Part shown: positions 20,501 to 26,036 of the stretch, one piece after another
How positions within the stretch are numbered: position 1 is the stretch's first letter
Layout: each line of letters starts with the position of its first letter
Assembly: GCF_000003815.2 (NCBI RefSeq)
Contig: NC_049982.1
Location: forward strand, 3,627,294-3,655,889
From: Branchiostoma floridae
Taxonomy: Eukaryota; Chordata; Leptocardii; Amphioxiformes; Branchiostomatidae
DNA length: 28,596 nt
Direction of reading: 5' to 3'
Made by a program: the position numbers and the translations under genes
Notes under the pieces: generated by a model
What the model was told of the DNA's origin: nothing
Databases searched by the model: none
The model's input: only the letters and a program-made list of their open reading frames with translations

Positions 20501-22682
20501 TGTAGAGCAGTGCTGTAGGTCACACATCTCAGCACTTGTGTAGAGCAGTGCTCTAGGTCCCACATGTCAGCACTTGTGTAGAGCAGTGCTGTAGGTCCCA
20601 CATGTCAGCACTTGTGTAGAGCAGTGCTGTAGGTCCCACATGTCAGCACTTGTGTAGAGCAGTGCTGTAGGTCCCACATGTCAGCACTTGTGTAGAGCAG
20701 TGCTGTAGGTCCCACATGTCAGCACTTGTGTAGAGCATTGCTGTAGGCCCCACATGTCAGCACTTGTGTAGAGCAATGCTGTAGGTCTCACATGTCAGCA
20801 CTTGTGTAGAGCAGTGCTGTAGGCCCCACATGTCGGCACTTGTGTAGAGCAGTGCTGTAGGTCTCACATGTCAGCACTGGAGACCCAGTTAGTTCTGCCA
20901 TGTGTTTCCTCACACTGCTGTTCCAGCTAATGATTTTCTGTTTGTTTGTCCCTGCTGCTGATTGTTTTCTTGTCCCTGCAAATGACAGTTTATTTATTTA
21001 TTTATTTATTTATTTGCCAATGATACAACTCATTACACGGATCTGCCTAGGCAGTTTTGGGCTGGTAGCGGCAGATCCACAGAGATACAGACGAACATAC
21101 ATCATTGGTCGACGTGATCGCACATGTTCGCACATGTTTACACACGACGGGGTTATACTGCACCTTACGGGGTGACGTACCCTTTCATATGCGCCAGGTC
21201 TCCCGTCCGGGTGAATGATGTAAATCACCGTGAGCCGAAGCTAGATACTCATTTTCACCTGAGTATAGTGAGGAAAGCCGTGTTAAGTGCCTTTCCCAAG
21301 GGCACAAGATCAGTAACACGGCAGGGGGATTCGAACATGCAACCTCTCGGTCACGGGGCGAACACGGTCCCACTGCGCTACGCGGTCCCACACGGTTTGA
21401 TTGTTTGTTTGTTTGTTTGTGGCAGCTGAAGATCCAGCAGCTGCAGCAGACGCTGGAGATGGCTCAGAAGAAGCAGCAGCAGCTGAACCAGCAGCAGCAG
21501 CTCATGGAACAGCAGAGACAGCAGCAGATCCAGCAGAGGTTACAGCAACAGCAGACCAACCAGCAGCTCCGCAACCTGCTCCTCAACCAGCAACAGGTAA
21601 CCAATCACAGTCCTCGTCTTAGCAACATTTAACCAATAGCAATCCTTGTCTCAGCAACAGGAAGCCAATCACAATCCATGTCTCAGCAACAGATAACCAA
21701 TAGTAATCCTCATCTCAGCAACAGATAACCAATCTCAATCCTCGTCTCAGCAACAGGTAGCCAATAGTGATGTTGGTCTCAGCAACAGATAACCAATCAT
21801 AATCCTATTTCAAGCCAATAGCTATCCTTGTCACAACAACAGATACTGATGGTTAGGTGTTTATGATAAGTTGCTTATTGTTAGGCACTGATGGTTTGGT
21901 GCTAATGATAAGGTGCTGATGGTTATGTGCTGATGGTGTTTGTCCCTCTCTTACAGCTGCAGCAGATGTCCCAGCAGATGTTGATGGTTAGATGCTGATA
22001 GTGTTTATCTTTTCTTTACAGCAACAGCAAATGTCCCAGCAGATATTGATGGTTACATGCTGATCTTATGTGCTGATGGTGTTTATCCTACCTTACAGCA
22101 ACAGCAGTTGATGTCCCAGCAGATGTTAAGGCGCTGATTGTTATGTGCTGAAGGTATTTTCCTTACCCTGCAGCAGCAGCAGATATCCCAGCAGATGATG
22201 ATGGTAACCTGCTGATGGTTTTTGTGCTGATGGTATTTATCATTCCCCTGCAGCAGAAGCAGATGTCCAAGTGGATGTTGATGGTTAGGTGCTGATGGTT
22301 ATGTGCTGAAGGTTTATGTGCTGATGGTGTTTATCCTCCCCTACAGCAGCAGCAGATGTCCCAGCAAATGCCGAGGGTTAGGTGCTGATTGTTATGTGCT
22401 GATGGTGTTTATCCTCCCCTACAGCAACAGCAGATGTACCAGCAGATGCCGAGGGTTAGGTGCTGATTGTTATGTGCTGATGGTGTTTATCCTCCCCTAC
22501 AGCAACAGCAGATGTCCCAGCAGATGCACAACCCAAACCAGTGGACAGGGCAGCAGCAGCTTCATGCACAAGGTCCCATGATGCAACAGCTGCCCCCGCA
22601 CCCTCCTCAGCCGCAACAGCCAATGGGAAGTCTCCAACAAAACCTGCTCGAGGACCCCAATCTGCATGATCTTCTGAACTGA
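5396..22682 (+). CDS. MED25: Mediator complex subunit 25, 3' twelve exons (5'-partial)
   Basis: Mediator subunit, nuclear, linking DNA-bound activators to RNA polymerase II. The join is 5396-5561, 6417-6511, 7754-8098, 9490-9618, 9770-9852, 10717-10882, 11598-11780, 12274-12402, 16377-16457, 18544-18618, 21426-21596, 22503-22682: 1803 nt, 600 codons plus TGA, open throughout with GT-AG introns. Exons 4-7 encode the ACID/PTOV domain, recognised by [53 protein letters not shown] and [15 protein letters not shown], which closely follow human MED25. Exon 11 carries the LXXLL box LRNLL, in the position of human LRSLL. The C-terminus [11 protein letters not shown] resembles the acidic-hydrophobic end of the human protein. 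The N-terminal VWA domain (Mediator-binding) is not in the window. Exon numbers here count only exons inside the window. Human MED25 is about 750 aa, so the linker and tail are longer here. Exons outside the ACID domain rest on splice signals and phase. Confidence 0.93.
5622..6378 (+). repeat. 52-bp minisatellite filling intron 1
   Basis: About 14.5 units of 52 bp with GGTGGGGCCAGGGGAACC and CTCCCTAACCCACAGTAGG. Units differ by ATTATTGT, ATTAGAGT and ATCAAGGT variants that recur in blocks, so neighbouring groups were copied together. One unit (about 5832-5880) is shortened. The CCCACAG in each unit is acceptor-like but does not match the exon 2 start. Confidence 0.92.
6417..6511 (+). CDS. MED25: MED25 exon 2 in window (Gln-rich linker)
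   Basis: The acceptor is TTTACCTGCGGCTCAG|GAG. The donor is CCTGCACAG|GTGAGG, a near-perfect consensus. Encoded residues are Gly/Pro-rich, then [19 protein letters not shown]. Phase 1 in and phase 0 out, consistent with both neighbours. Its last nine bases, CCTGCACAG, form part of the repeat unit of the following array. Confidence 0.82.
6503..7682 (+). repeat. Donor-containing minisatellite of intron 2 (48-bp then about 29-bp units)
   Basis: The first six or so repeats are 48 bp, each CCTGCACAG followed by GTGAGGCACACCTGTACATG. From about 6850 the unit shortens to about 29 bp with CACAGGTAAGGCATGCCTG. About twenty copies contain the sequence CAGGTRAGG, as strong a 5' splice site as the real one at 6511/6512. 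Others have CAGCTAAGG, which lacks GT. Reading past the real donor hits TGA within the first unit. Confidence 0.92.
7754..8098 (+). CDS. MED25: MED25 exon 3 in window (SLAQS-repeat linker)
   Basis: The acceptor is CCTTTTTTTCCAG|ATG. The donor is CAGCCTCAG|GTACAG. It is 115 codons, phase 0 at both ends. It encodes a low-complexity Ser/Leu/Ala/Gln repeat ([20 protein letters not shown] and on, with four SNLAQ-type copies in a row), then a Pro-rich end with [12 protein letters not shown]. The ATG at 7754 is internal and not a start, because the frame is open from exon 2. Confidence 0.85.
7764..7980 (+). repeat. 15-bp coding minisatellite within exon 3
   Basis: Units of TCTGGCCCAGTCCAG or TCTGGCCCAGTCAAA, interspersed with CCATGGCCGGCCCC segments. 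Since 15 is divisible by 3, gains and losses keep the frame and change the protein by five residues ([10 protein letters not shown]). Confidence 0.9.
8083..8160 (+). repeat. Short duplication of the exon 3 donor with a CAT microsatellite
   Basis: TGTCCCAGCCTCAGGTACAG occurs at about 8085-8104 and again at about 8139-8158, separated by a (CAT)n run at 8107-8130. The exon end and donor were copied once, the smallest example of the boundary duplications in this gene. Confidence 0.85.
8172..9466 (+). repeat. 31-bp minisatellite filling intron 3
   Basis: About 42 units of 31 bp, TTTACTTGTTTGTGTTCCTG followed by either CCAGACAACTG or CTGGACGACTA. The two variants occur in blocks (CCAGACAACTG-rich at about 8410-8990, CTGGACGACTA-rich at about 9000-9460), which points to expansion by block duplication. 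Because 31 is one more than a multiple of 3 and the unit has no stop on this strand, all three plus-strand frames stay open for over a kilobase. The resulting long Cys/Leu/Phe-rich frames are not genes. Confidence 0.95.
9490..9618 (+). CDS. MED25: MED25 exon 4 in window (start of ACID domain)
   Basis: The acceptor is TTTTTTTTTCAG|CCA. The donor is GTTCCG|GTAAGT. It is 43 codons, phase 0 on both sides. After a Gln/Ala-rich lead-in it encodes [15 protein letters not shown], the first strand of the ACID/PTOV domain (human WSGVLEWQEKP). Confidence 0.93.
9770..9852 (+). CDS. MED25: MED25 exon 5 in window (ACID domain)
   Basis: The acceptor is GGTTTCTCCCATAG|CCC. The donor is GACGCT|GTGAGT. It encodes [20 protein letters not shown] and then SIQPGETL, matching human KLTRSLPCQVYVNHGENL. 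It leaves phase 2; the last leucine codon is completed by the first C of exon 6. Confidence 0.93.
9853..10440 (+). repeat. 35-bp minisatellite starting at the exon 5 donor
   Basis: About 16 units, GTAAGTACTTAACTTTACAC plus CTGCACCTTACACCT. The first unit is the real intron start (GTGAGTATTTAACTTTACAC at 9853), so the array begins exactly at the donor. Most later units recreate CTGTAAGTA or CTGTAAGCA, strong or moderate donor-like sites. Confidence 0.93.
10471..10742 (+). repeat. 60-bp minisatellite containing the exon 6 acceptor and exon start
   Basis: Acceptor AG positions end at 10492, 10532, 10596, 10656 and 10716. Each is followed by CCAAGCGGAC, and in the last four units the exon-derived sequence continues through GTGGCCCAKCAAGCTGA. 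Between copies lie (GTTT)n tracts ending TTTACTCCCAG. Only the last copy continues into the full exon. The 10596, 10656 and 10716 acceptors are 60 bp apart and therefore in the same frame, with no stop codon between them. Confidence 0.95.
10717..10882 (+). CDS. MED25: MED25 exon 6 in window (ACID domain core)
   Basis: The acceptor is TTTACTCCCAG|CCA. The donor is GGCTTT|GTAAGT. It encodes [19 protein letters not shown] followed by [18 protein letters not shown] and [18 protein letters not shown], a near-identical match to the human ACID core ([21 protein letters not shown]). Phase 2 in, phase 0 out. It is flanked on both sides by tandem copies of its own edges. Confidence 0.96.
10818..11245 (+). 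repeat. About 111-bp repeat of exon 6 end plus donor
   Basis: Four copies of AACTTCTCCAACAACGACC through GGCGGCTTYGTAAGTA, each followed by (CAAA)n. The first copy is the real exon end (donor 10883). The others sit in the intron with donors near 10997, 11110 and 11219. The third and fourth carry substitutions (GACCAAGACG, TACCACCAGGCCG). Reading through the first donor meets TAA inside the first spacer. Confidence 0.95.
11278..11631 (+). repeat. 47-51-bp repeat of the exon 7 acceptor and exon start
   Basis: About seven copies of TTTGTTACAG followed by GCGGGATGTGTGCATTTCCC and ACATGTGACCCAG. The last copy, with AG at 11596-11597, is the real exon start. Spacing is mostly 47-51 bp, so use of upstream acceptors usually shifts frame; the acceptor at 11550 would lead to a TGA after about 25 codons. 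One copy has GCCGGCTGTG in place of GCGGGATGTG. Confidence 0.94.
11598..11780 (+). CDS. MED25: MED25 exon 7 in window (end of ACID domain)
   Basis: The acceptor is GTTTGTTACAG|GCG. The donor is CAGAGA|GTAAGT. It is 61 codons, phase 0: [20 protein letters not shown], then [18 protein letters not shown] and [20 protein letters not shown]. It matches human [20 protein letters not shown] and the following residues closely. Confidence 0.96.
11781..12273 (+). other. Intron 7, mostly unique sequence
   Basis: It begins with an (AAT)n microsatellite at about 11789-11807. A second copy of the exon edge and donor, GCAGAGAGTAAGTCTT, lies at 11836-11851 (original 11773-11788). A perfect 12-bp palindrome TATGACGTCATA (12156-12167) contains a CRE motif. 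I see no open gene or other repeat. Confidence 0.75.
12274..12402 (+). CDS. MED25: MED25 exon 8 in window (Gln-rich)
   Basis: The acceptor is ACATTATTCTGAAG|ATG; it is weak in pyrimidines but keeps frame. The donor is CAACAG|GTAAGT. It is 43 codons: [20 protein letters not shown], then FPP and a CAA/CAG-encoded glutamine run of 11, then APSSAQQQ. The mixed CAA/CAG coding would slow repeat expansion compared with pure CAG. Confidence 0.85.
12492..13430 (+). repeat. 33-bp minisatellite of intron 8, first block
   Basis: About 28 units of CAACCTTTACCTGATGTGGC plus AATCAGCAGTTCC, with GTTGCAATC, GTGACAGTC and GTGGCAATG variants. Since 33 is a multiple of three, repeat-peptide frames ([10 protein letters not shown]) open up; these are not genes. 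The same array resumes at 15519, after a 2.1-kb insertion. Confidence 0.93.
13431..15518. mobile_element. Probable non-autonomous DNA transposon inserted in the 33-bp array
   Basis: Unique sequence interrupts the minisatellite. Its ends match as an inverted repeat: GCGAACATGGG at about 13429-13439 and CCCATGTTCGC at about 15501-15511. The motif AGTAAGTCC or its complement GGACTTACT recurs just inside both ends (about 13471 and 13598 on the left; 15372, 15425 and 15448 on the right), resembling transposase-binding subterminal repeats. No transposase frame is visible. I could not settle the target duplication; flanking CTT and TAGGG do not match clearly. Superfamily is unknown. Confidence 0.6.
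15519..16325 (+). repeat. 33-bp minisatellite of intron 8, second block
   Basis: About 24 units of the same 33-bp repeat as 12492-13430. Special variants are shared with the first block (GTGGCAAACGGAAG, GTGGCAATTTGCAG, GACAATGAGCAGGTAG), so the variants pre-date the insertion or the blocks were exchanged after it. Confidence 0.93.
16377..16457 (+). CDS. MED25: MED25 exon 9 in window (Gly/Ser-rich linker)
   Basis: The acceptor is TTTCTTTTTACAG|TTT. The donor is AACCAG|GTAGGC. It is 27 codons, phase 0: [20 protein letters not shown] and SSGNMNQ. No homology recognised; it rests on splice signals, phase and the absence of stops. Confidence 0.72.
16459..16600 (+). repeat. Short CCAATCAGC-type repeats after the exon 9 donor
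   Basis: Four or so imperfect copies of AGCCAATCAGCTAGCACTC. The first overlaps the start of the intron (GTAGGCTAGCCAATCAGC). It is a small donor-side array. Confidence 0.65.
16785..17890 (+). repeat. About 29-bp minisatellite of intron 9
   Basis: About 37 units of TACTGAGATCACACAGTAGA plus TCTGGCCTG. Variants are GGCTTTTAC, GGTCTGTAC and GACATGTAC. Most units hold AGATCT, and neighbouring units form TGATCTCAG/CTGAGATCA-type inverted words. Two-unit and three-unit blocks recur, as expected of block duplication. Confidence 0.92.
17911..18543 (+). repeat. 33-bp minisatellite grading into the exon 10 acceptor
   Basis: About ten regular units of TTTCCATGGAGACAACTGTT plus GGTCTGTCTCTAG (17940-18270), then degenerate copies up to 18543. 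The last degenerate copy, TTTCCATAGTGACAACTGGT and GCTGTTTTTCTCCAG, is the real acceptor. Regular units end in a pyrimidine-rich stretch plus TAG, hence acceptor-like, although none is followed by the exon 10 sequence. Confidence 0.88.
18544..18618 (+). CDS. MED25: MED25 exon 10 in window
   Basis: The acceptor is GCTGTTTTTCTCCAG|GTG. The donor is AACTTG|GTGAGT. It is 25 codons, phase 0: [20 protein letters not shown] and RHHNL. A His/Pro-rich linker leading into the Gln-rich helix of exon 11. Support is splice signals, phase and open frame; no homology recognised. Confidence 0.72.
18713..20879 (+). repeat. 38-bp minisatellite of intron 10 with hairpin-forming units
   Basis: About 56 units of TGTAGAGCAGTGCTGTAGGT plus CCCACATGTCAGCACTTG. 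A longer variant replaces GGTCCCACATGTC with CCTTACCAAGCCCAATGTC. Within each unit CAGCACT and AGTGCTG can pair around a 10-base loop (TTGTGTAGAGC region). The longer variants occur at 18730-18800, 19260-19380, 19480-19540 and 19830-19890 in recurring patterns, a sign of higher-order duplication. Confidence 0.95.
20985..21390 (-). mobile_element. tRNA-derived SINE
   Basis: On the minus strand the head has an A box TAGCGCAGTGG (complement of 21370-21380) and a B box TGTTCGAATCC (complement of 21327-21337). These are internal RNA polymerase III promoter elements. The body contains CCCTTGGGAAAGGCACTTAA, shared with the SINE at 24348. The 3' end is a (TAAA)n tail, seen as (TTTA)n at about 20989-21015. 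It lies in intron 10, antisense to MED25, and ends about 35 bp before the exon 11 acceptor. The target duplication is not clear to me. Confidence 0.85.
21426..21596 (+). CDS. MED25: MED25 exon 11 in window (coiled-coil-like Gln-rich, LXXLL box)
   Basis: The acceptor is GTTTGTTTGTGGCAG|CTG. The donor is CAACAG|GTAACC. It is 57 codons: [20 protein letters not shown], then a glutamine-rich helix and [18 protein letters not shown] (21567-21581) is a nuclear-receptor box and aligns with the NPQLRSLLLN box of human MED25. The leucine spacing at the start suggests a helical or coiled-coil segment. Confidence 0.88.
21588..21843 (+). repeat. 32-bp repeat of the exon 11 donor
   Basis: About seven units of CAGCAACAG followed by RTAACCAATCACAATCCTCG. 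The first is the real exon end and donor at 21596/21597. Later copies mostly have CAACAGATAACC or CAACAGGAAGCC, where GT is lost; the copy near 21756 keeps CAACAGGTAGCC. Confidence 0.9.
21880..22502 (+). repeat. About 60-80-bp repeat of the exon 12 acceptor and exon start
   Basis: About eight copies of a pyrimidine tract plus YTRCAG, followed by CARCAGCAGATGTCCCAGCA and then GATGGTTAGGTGCTGATGGT. The last copy (AG ending at 22502) leads into the real exon. The final units are 78 bp apart. One copy, 22174-22203, has both a CAG acceptor and an ATG|GTAACC donor and could act as a 30-nt in-phase microexon. Confidence 0.9.
22503..22682 (+). CDS. MED25: MED25 exon 12 in window (C-terminus, stop)
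   Basis: The acceptor is TCCTCCCCTACAG|CAA. It encodes [20 protein letters not shown], a Gln/Pro-rich stretch, and the terminal [12 protein letters not shown] followed by TGA at 22680-22682. The acidic-hydrophobic ending resembles the MEDDILMDLI end of human MED25. LHDLL is itself an LXXLL-type motif. Confidence 0.9.
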   Translation, partial: QQQMSQQMHNPNQWTGQQQLHAQGPMMQQLPPHPPQPQQPMGSLQQNLLEDPNLHDLLN

Positions 22683-23170
22683 TTCTCATATGTACATGAT
22701 CTTCTGAACTGATACCAACATCTGCAGGATCTGCACTGATAGTACTGGGAAGCATGTTCGTGATCAATATGTCCGTCTGCATATTTAGTTAAGACTGTCC
22801 CTACGGCTTAATTTAGACTGCCCCATATTTGATTAAGACTGTTGTATACATCATGATGATCGCCCCCATGCCTACCTATCAATGGTGATGGGGATGATGA
22901 GTCTGCAATGTTCAGGCCTTCAGACCAGAAACAGACTTTTTAAATTCTTATATCCGCTTTTATTTTATATCTGGTTTGGAGAATCATGCAGAACATGAGT
23001 CGTTCACAAAATGCTCTCAATCATTAATAATATGCTTTTTTTTCATTTACCAACACATTAAATGTTTATTCTATAATTGCAATCCAGGAATGCCCAAGAC
23101 GTTAAGTTAAATTTTGCTTATGTTAACGGGAATCCCATGTAAAATAAAGTTTGTTCCACATCTAAGTAGT
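22683..23170 (+). other. MED25: MED25 3' untranslated region
   Basis: It starts with a second copy of CATGATCTTCTGAACTGAT (about 22695-22713), duplicating the last coding residues and the stop codon. It is otherwise unique and AT-rich. It is taken to end just after the AATAAA at 23143, since GT-rich sequence follows. Confidence 0.75.
23143..23148 (+). terminator. MED25: Poly(A) signal of MED25
   Basis: Canonical AATAAA about 460 bp after the stop codon. It is followed within 20-50 bp by a GT-rich stretch (GTTTGT, then GTGTTTGTGACTGTTTGTG at about 23168-23188), the expected downstream element. Cleavage is predicted near 23160-23170. Confidence 0.75.
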
Positions 23171-23199
23171 GTTTGTGACTGTTTGTGACTGGTGCCCAC

Positions 23200-23895
23200 C
23201 TGGTAAGGATGGTCCGGAGCACACATATACACTGTACCTTGTCGCTCAACGCCCTGTGGATGCCGGGTCTCTTTGGCACCACCTTGTAATTTCAAACTGA
23301 CTTAGGTTACGATCACCAAATTTTCAGGGGATGACGTAATCGTAGAGTTTTATTTTTTTGCAATTTTTGTATCGCTATGATGTAATTTGACGTAATTGGG
23401 ACGTCGTAATGCAATTTGGCTTAAACCGTCTGAATAGGGATTTCCGTTATACTTAAAGGTCTCAAACAAAAATCTGACTATTTACGTGATTTTTTTATTT
23501 ATTTAAGTCTGCCAAGTCTTCTCTTGCCAATGATGACGGCACTAGCGCCAATTTGGTGTCAGGAAATGACGTCAGATGTCCATCATCTCGGATCGGCATG
23601 CTTAAAATTTCTAAAATACGTTGTTTTCTACATATAACCCCCAGACCCAAAAGAAGTGGACTAAAAAGGTTTATATAAAGGTTTCTCGAAAAAAATGTTC
23701 ACAGAATTTGAGTAAAAGAAACTGAGTTCACCGTCGCTAATGGCAAGGTCCGCCATCTCGGATGTTACCCATGACCTCAACAAGTTAGCTTAGATCTCAG
23801 TTCTAATTCCTAAAGACCTGACAAGAGAACCAACATGAACACTGATTAAGTTTAAAATTTAATAATAGAATTTTCAAATTTGTAATCAGGATGAC
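23200..23895. other. Intergenic, no gene seen
   Basis: No supported open frame. It holds several TGACGTMA motifs (near 23333 and 23390, and a perfect TGACGTCA near 23566) and a GCCATCTCGGATGT word close to a CATCTCGGATCGG word, which may mark an old, unrecognised repeat. Confidence 0.5.
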
Positions 23896-25255
23896 AAATG
23901 CCGACATGCATCTAATTTTCTGTTCCAGCAAGGACGTTAGAGTCATAGAGAACACCTTAAACTCTGAACTAGCAAACCTTGCCACATGGCTACATTCAAA
24001 TCGTCTAGCACTGAATGTCACTAAGACTAAGTGGATTCTATTCGGTAGTAGTGGGAAGCTAAGAGCAGTACCTCCACTTAGACTCCAAATTGATCAGGAA
24101 ACAGTTGAACAAGTGTTTAAGTGTTTGAACCAATTCAAATACCTAGGTGTTCTCCTTGACTGCAATATCTCATGGAACGAACACATTGACATGGTATGTT
24201 CAAAGGTATCTCAAAGAATAGGTTTGCTAAGACGCTTAAGATCATGTCTCACTGTCAACATTGCAAGTATGTTATACAGATGTATGATTCTACCACTACT
24301 GGAGTATTGTGACATTGTATGGGAAAATTGTAACATCACCAAGCAGCGTGGCACGATCGGGAGCGCGTTGGTCTCAGGCCCGAGAGGTCCCGGGTTCAAA
24401 TCCGCTTAACGTGTCACCGATCTTGTGCCCTTGGGAAAGGCACTTTACACGACTTTCCTCACCTAACTCAGGTGTAAATGAGTACATAGCTTCGGCTAGT
24501 GGCAGTGACAGGCCTTTGTTGTGGTGACAGGCCATAGGGGCATGTTCGGGCATGACGCACCCGCCATGACACACGAGTCAGGGGTAGGAGGAACACCTTA
24601 CATCCTTGGTCGGAAGTCCTCCTAGGAGACGGAAACTCCAAACAACAAACCTGCATCTGCTGGGGCCGTCTTACACGTTGCAAACAATTGCCCCTGTAGG
24701 ACTTACTGCGCCAGTGGACGAGAGGGTGGTGGAGAAGGAAGTGCACACCCCTCCTTCACCTTAAAAAGTGCAGGCCAGGCAGACGGGTCGCCTTAAACCC
24801 ACCCTGTCTGCCTACCATTGTCTTCCGAGACAGACGGATGCCAAAACAAAAAACCAAGCAGCGACAACTTCAGGTTCTTCAAAATCGAGCTGCCAGGGTC
24901 ATCTTACAAATGAAGCGACGATCCAGTGTCCAAGACCTACACAGCACCTCGACTGGAAGTATCTTACGCAGCGGAGAAAGGAACACATGTGTGTGATGGT
25001 CTTTAAATGTATTAACGGGCTTGTCCCGACATACCTGGATACCACCTTTGTACACAACCACCTGTTACACAGCCATAACACCAGACAAGCCTCTTTACTC
25101 CATAAACCCAATTACACAAACGCAGCTGGCCACCGGACATTTGCATACAGAGGAGCAATATTACAATACACTGTCGGCGGACAGACATGCACAAACTCTA
25201 CGGCAGTTTAAAGCTGCCCTAAGACACACTCCTCCGCACATTGACCTCCACCGTT
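23896..25255 (+). pseudogene. Reverse transcriptase C-terminal half, decayed
   Basis: The frame opens at NADMHLIFCSSKDV, where NAD is what remains of the YADD motif. It continues through LANLATWLHSNRLALNVTKT, FKYLGVLLD and LLRRLRSCL to the SINE. After the SINE it resumes with RQLQVLQNRAARVILQ. A frameshift near 24950 is needed to reach LDWKYLTQRRKEHMCVMVFK, and another near 25170 to reach YNTLSADRHAQTLRQFKAAL. With the fingers/palm missing and two frameshifts it is not functional. Confidence 0.85.
24348..24852 (+). mobile_element. tRNA-derived SINE inserted in the second retrotransposon
   Basis: Flanked by a perfect 10-bp duplication ACCAAGCAGC (24338-24347 and 24853-24862). The tRNA-like head has a B box GGTTCAAATCC (24393-24403) and a weak A box around GGGAGCGCGTTGG. 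The body CCCTTGGGAAAGGCACTTTA and CAGGTGTAAATGAGTAC is shared with the 20985-21390 SINE, but the rest of the 3' part is different and longer. It ends in a short A-rich tail (CAAAACAAAAA). Removing it with one duplicate restores the host frame. Confidence 0.9.
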
Positions 25256-25462
25256 GACGTTTTTGGTTGACATAGACATTTACTGTTCTTGGTAAAGACG
25301 CTTCGGTTTATTGTATATATTGTTTGTTGTCCTCTGGTTGTCTTACTGAATGTAACACGTTTCGTTTTTGTTATTTATGTAGTGGGCCCCCTTGGAAATC
25401 AACTTCAAATAAGTTGAAGGGGCTACCCACATGTCTTGAGATGAATAAATGAATAAATAAAT

Positions 25463-25700
25463 CTTGACCCTGTGCGTTGTGTTGTTGCCTATAAACCCCA
25501 ATTTGACCCCAAGACCCCCTAGTGTAAGGGTGTTTCTATCAGAGTAGCGACTTTTAAAAAATTCATTATTTGTAATCAAGCTGGCAAATGCTCTCGTATG
25601 ATATGTATCATGACTCCGTTTGTTGTGTAGTTGCTCTAACCCTAATTTGACCCCTAACCCTATGACCCATAGGGCAACACCCAAGATAGCAGCGACTTAG
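25463..25700. repeat. Two imperfect direct repeats of about 135 bp
   Basis: TTGTTGCCTATAAACCCCAA and GTTGCTCTAACCCTAA, each followed by TTTGACCCC-type sequence and then AGTAGCGACTT or AGCAGCGACTT, at about 25485-25555 and 25620-25695. A TTTGTAATCA word at 25569 also appears at 23879, just before the second retrotransposon. Origin unknown. Confidence 0.55.
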
Positions 25701-26036
25701 AACGTACATATTCGTACTTTACTCGCTCCACCTCATAGAGGATGCTGTTCTCATGGGAGTTGCTAGAACGTTATTCATCTTAGATTTTGATATACTTTCT
25801 ATAGTTAATTCAGAAATTTCTGGCCAATAAGCTATTTCGCAGTAAATAACGAGAAATGTCAACTCAAACATAGACCCTCGGAAGCCTTTCGTCACTTTTT
25901 TGTCGCGCATTACCACCAAGGATTCGCGGAAGAACTGGGGTTTGCACCGTTGATGCGCCCTTATGTAAATGTCCTCCTTGACAACCCTCATAAACCAGAT
26001 TCGAGGTCCCAGATAAGCTGAAGTCTAAGTCTAAGT
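25701..26036. other. Unassigned unique sequence
   Basis: No gene or clear repeat recognised. The minus-strand frames here have no known family. Confidence 0.5.

Larger units (their letters stand above)
23896..25462 (+). mobile_element. Second non-LTR retrotransposon fragment, 5'-truncated, with SINE insertion
   Basis: It begins inside the reverse transcriptase catalytic motif C and runs to a 3' tail of AATAAATGAATAAATAAA (about 25443-25461). It is interrupted by a SINE at 24348-24852. The family differs from the first element, judging by the 3' region and protein sequence, but is of the same general CR1/L2-Jockey kind. Confidence 0.82.

Noticed and set aside
21318-21390. A functional minus-strand tRNA gene
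   Set aside because: The A and B boxes are good, but the 3' side continues into the SINE body with a TAAA tail; it is a SINE head.
4947-22502. CRISPR-like arrays
   Set aside because: Units are contiguous with no unique spacers, and the context is an intron-rich eukaryotic gene; these are minisatellites.
24348-24420. A functional tRNA gene at the SINE head
   Set aside because: A and B boxes are present, but the cloverleaf is degenerate and the sequence continues into a SINE body flanked by a target duplication.
23879-25590. TTTGTAATCA words at 23879 and 25569 as target duplications of the second retrotransposon
   Set aside because: The right copy lies about 100 bp beyond the element's tail, and the match decays after about 24 bases with several mismatches.
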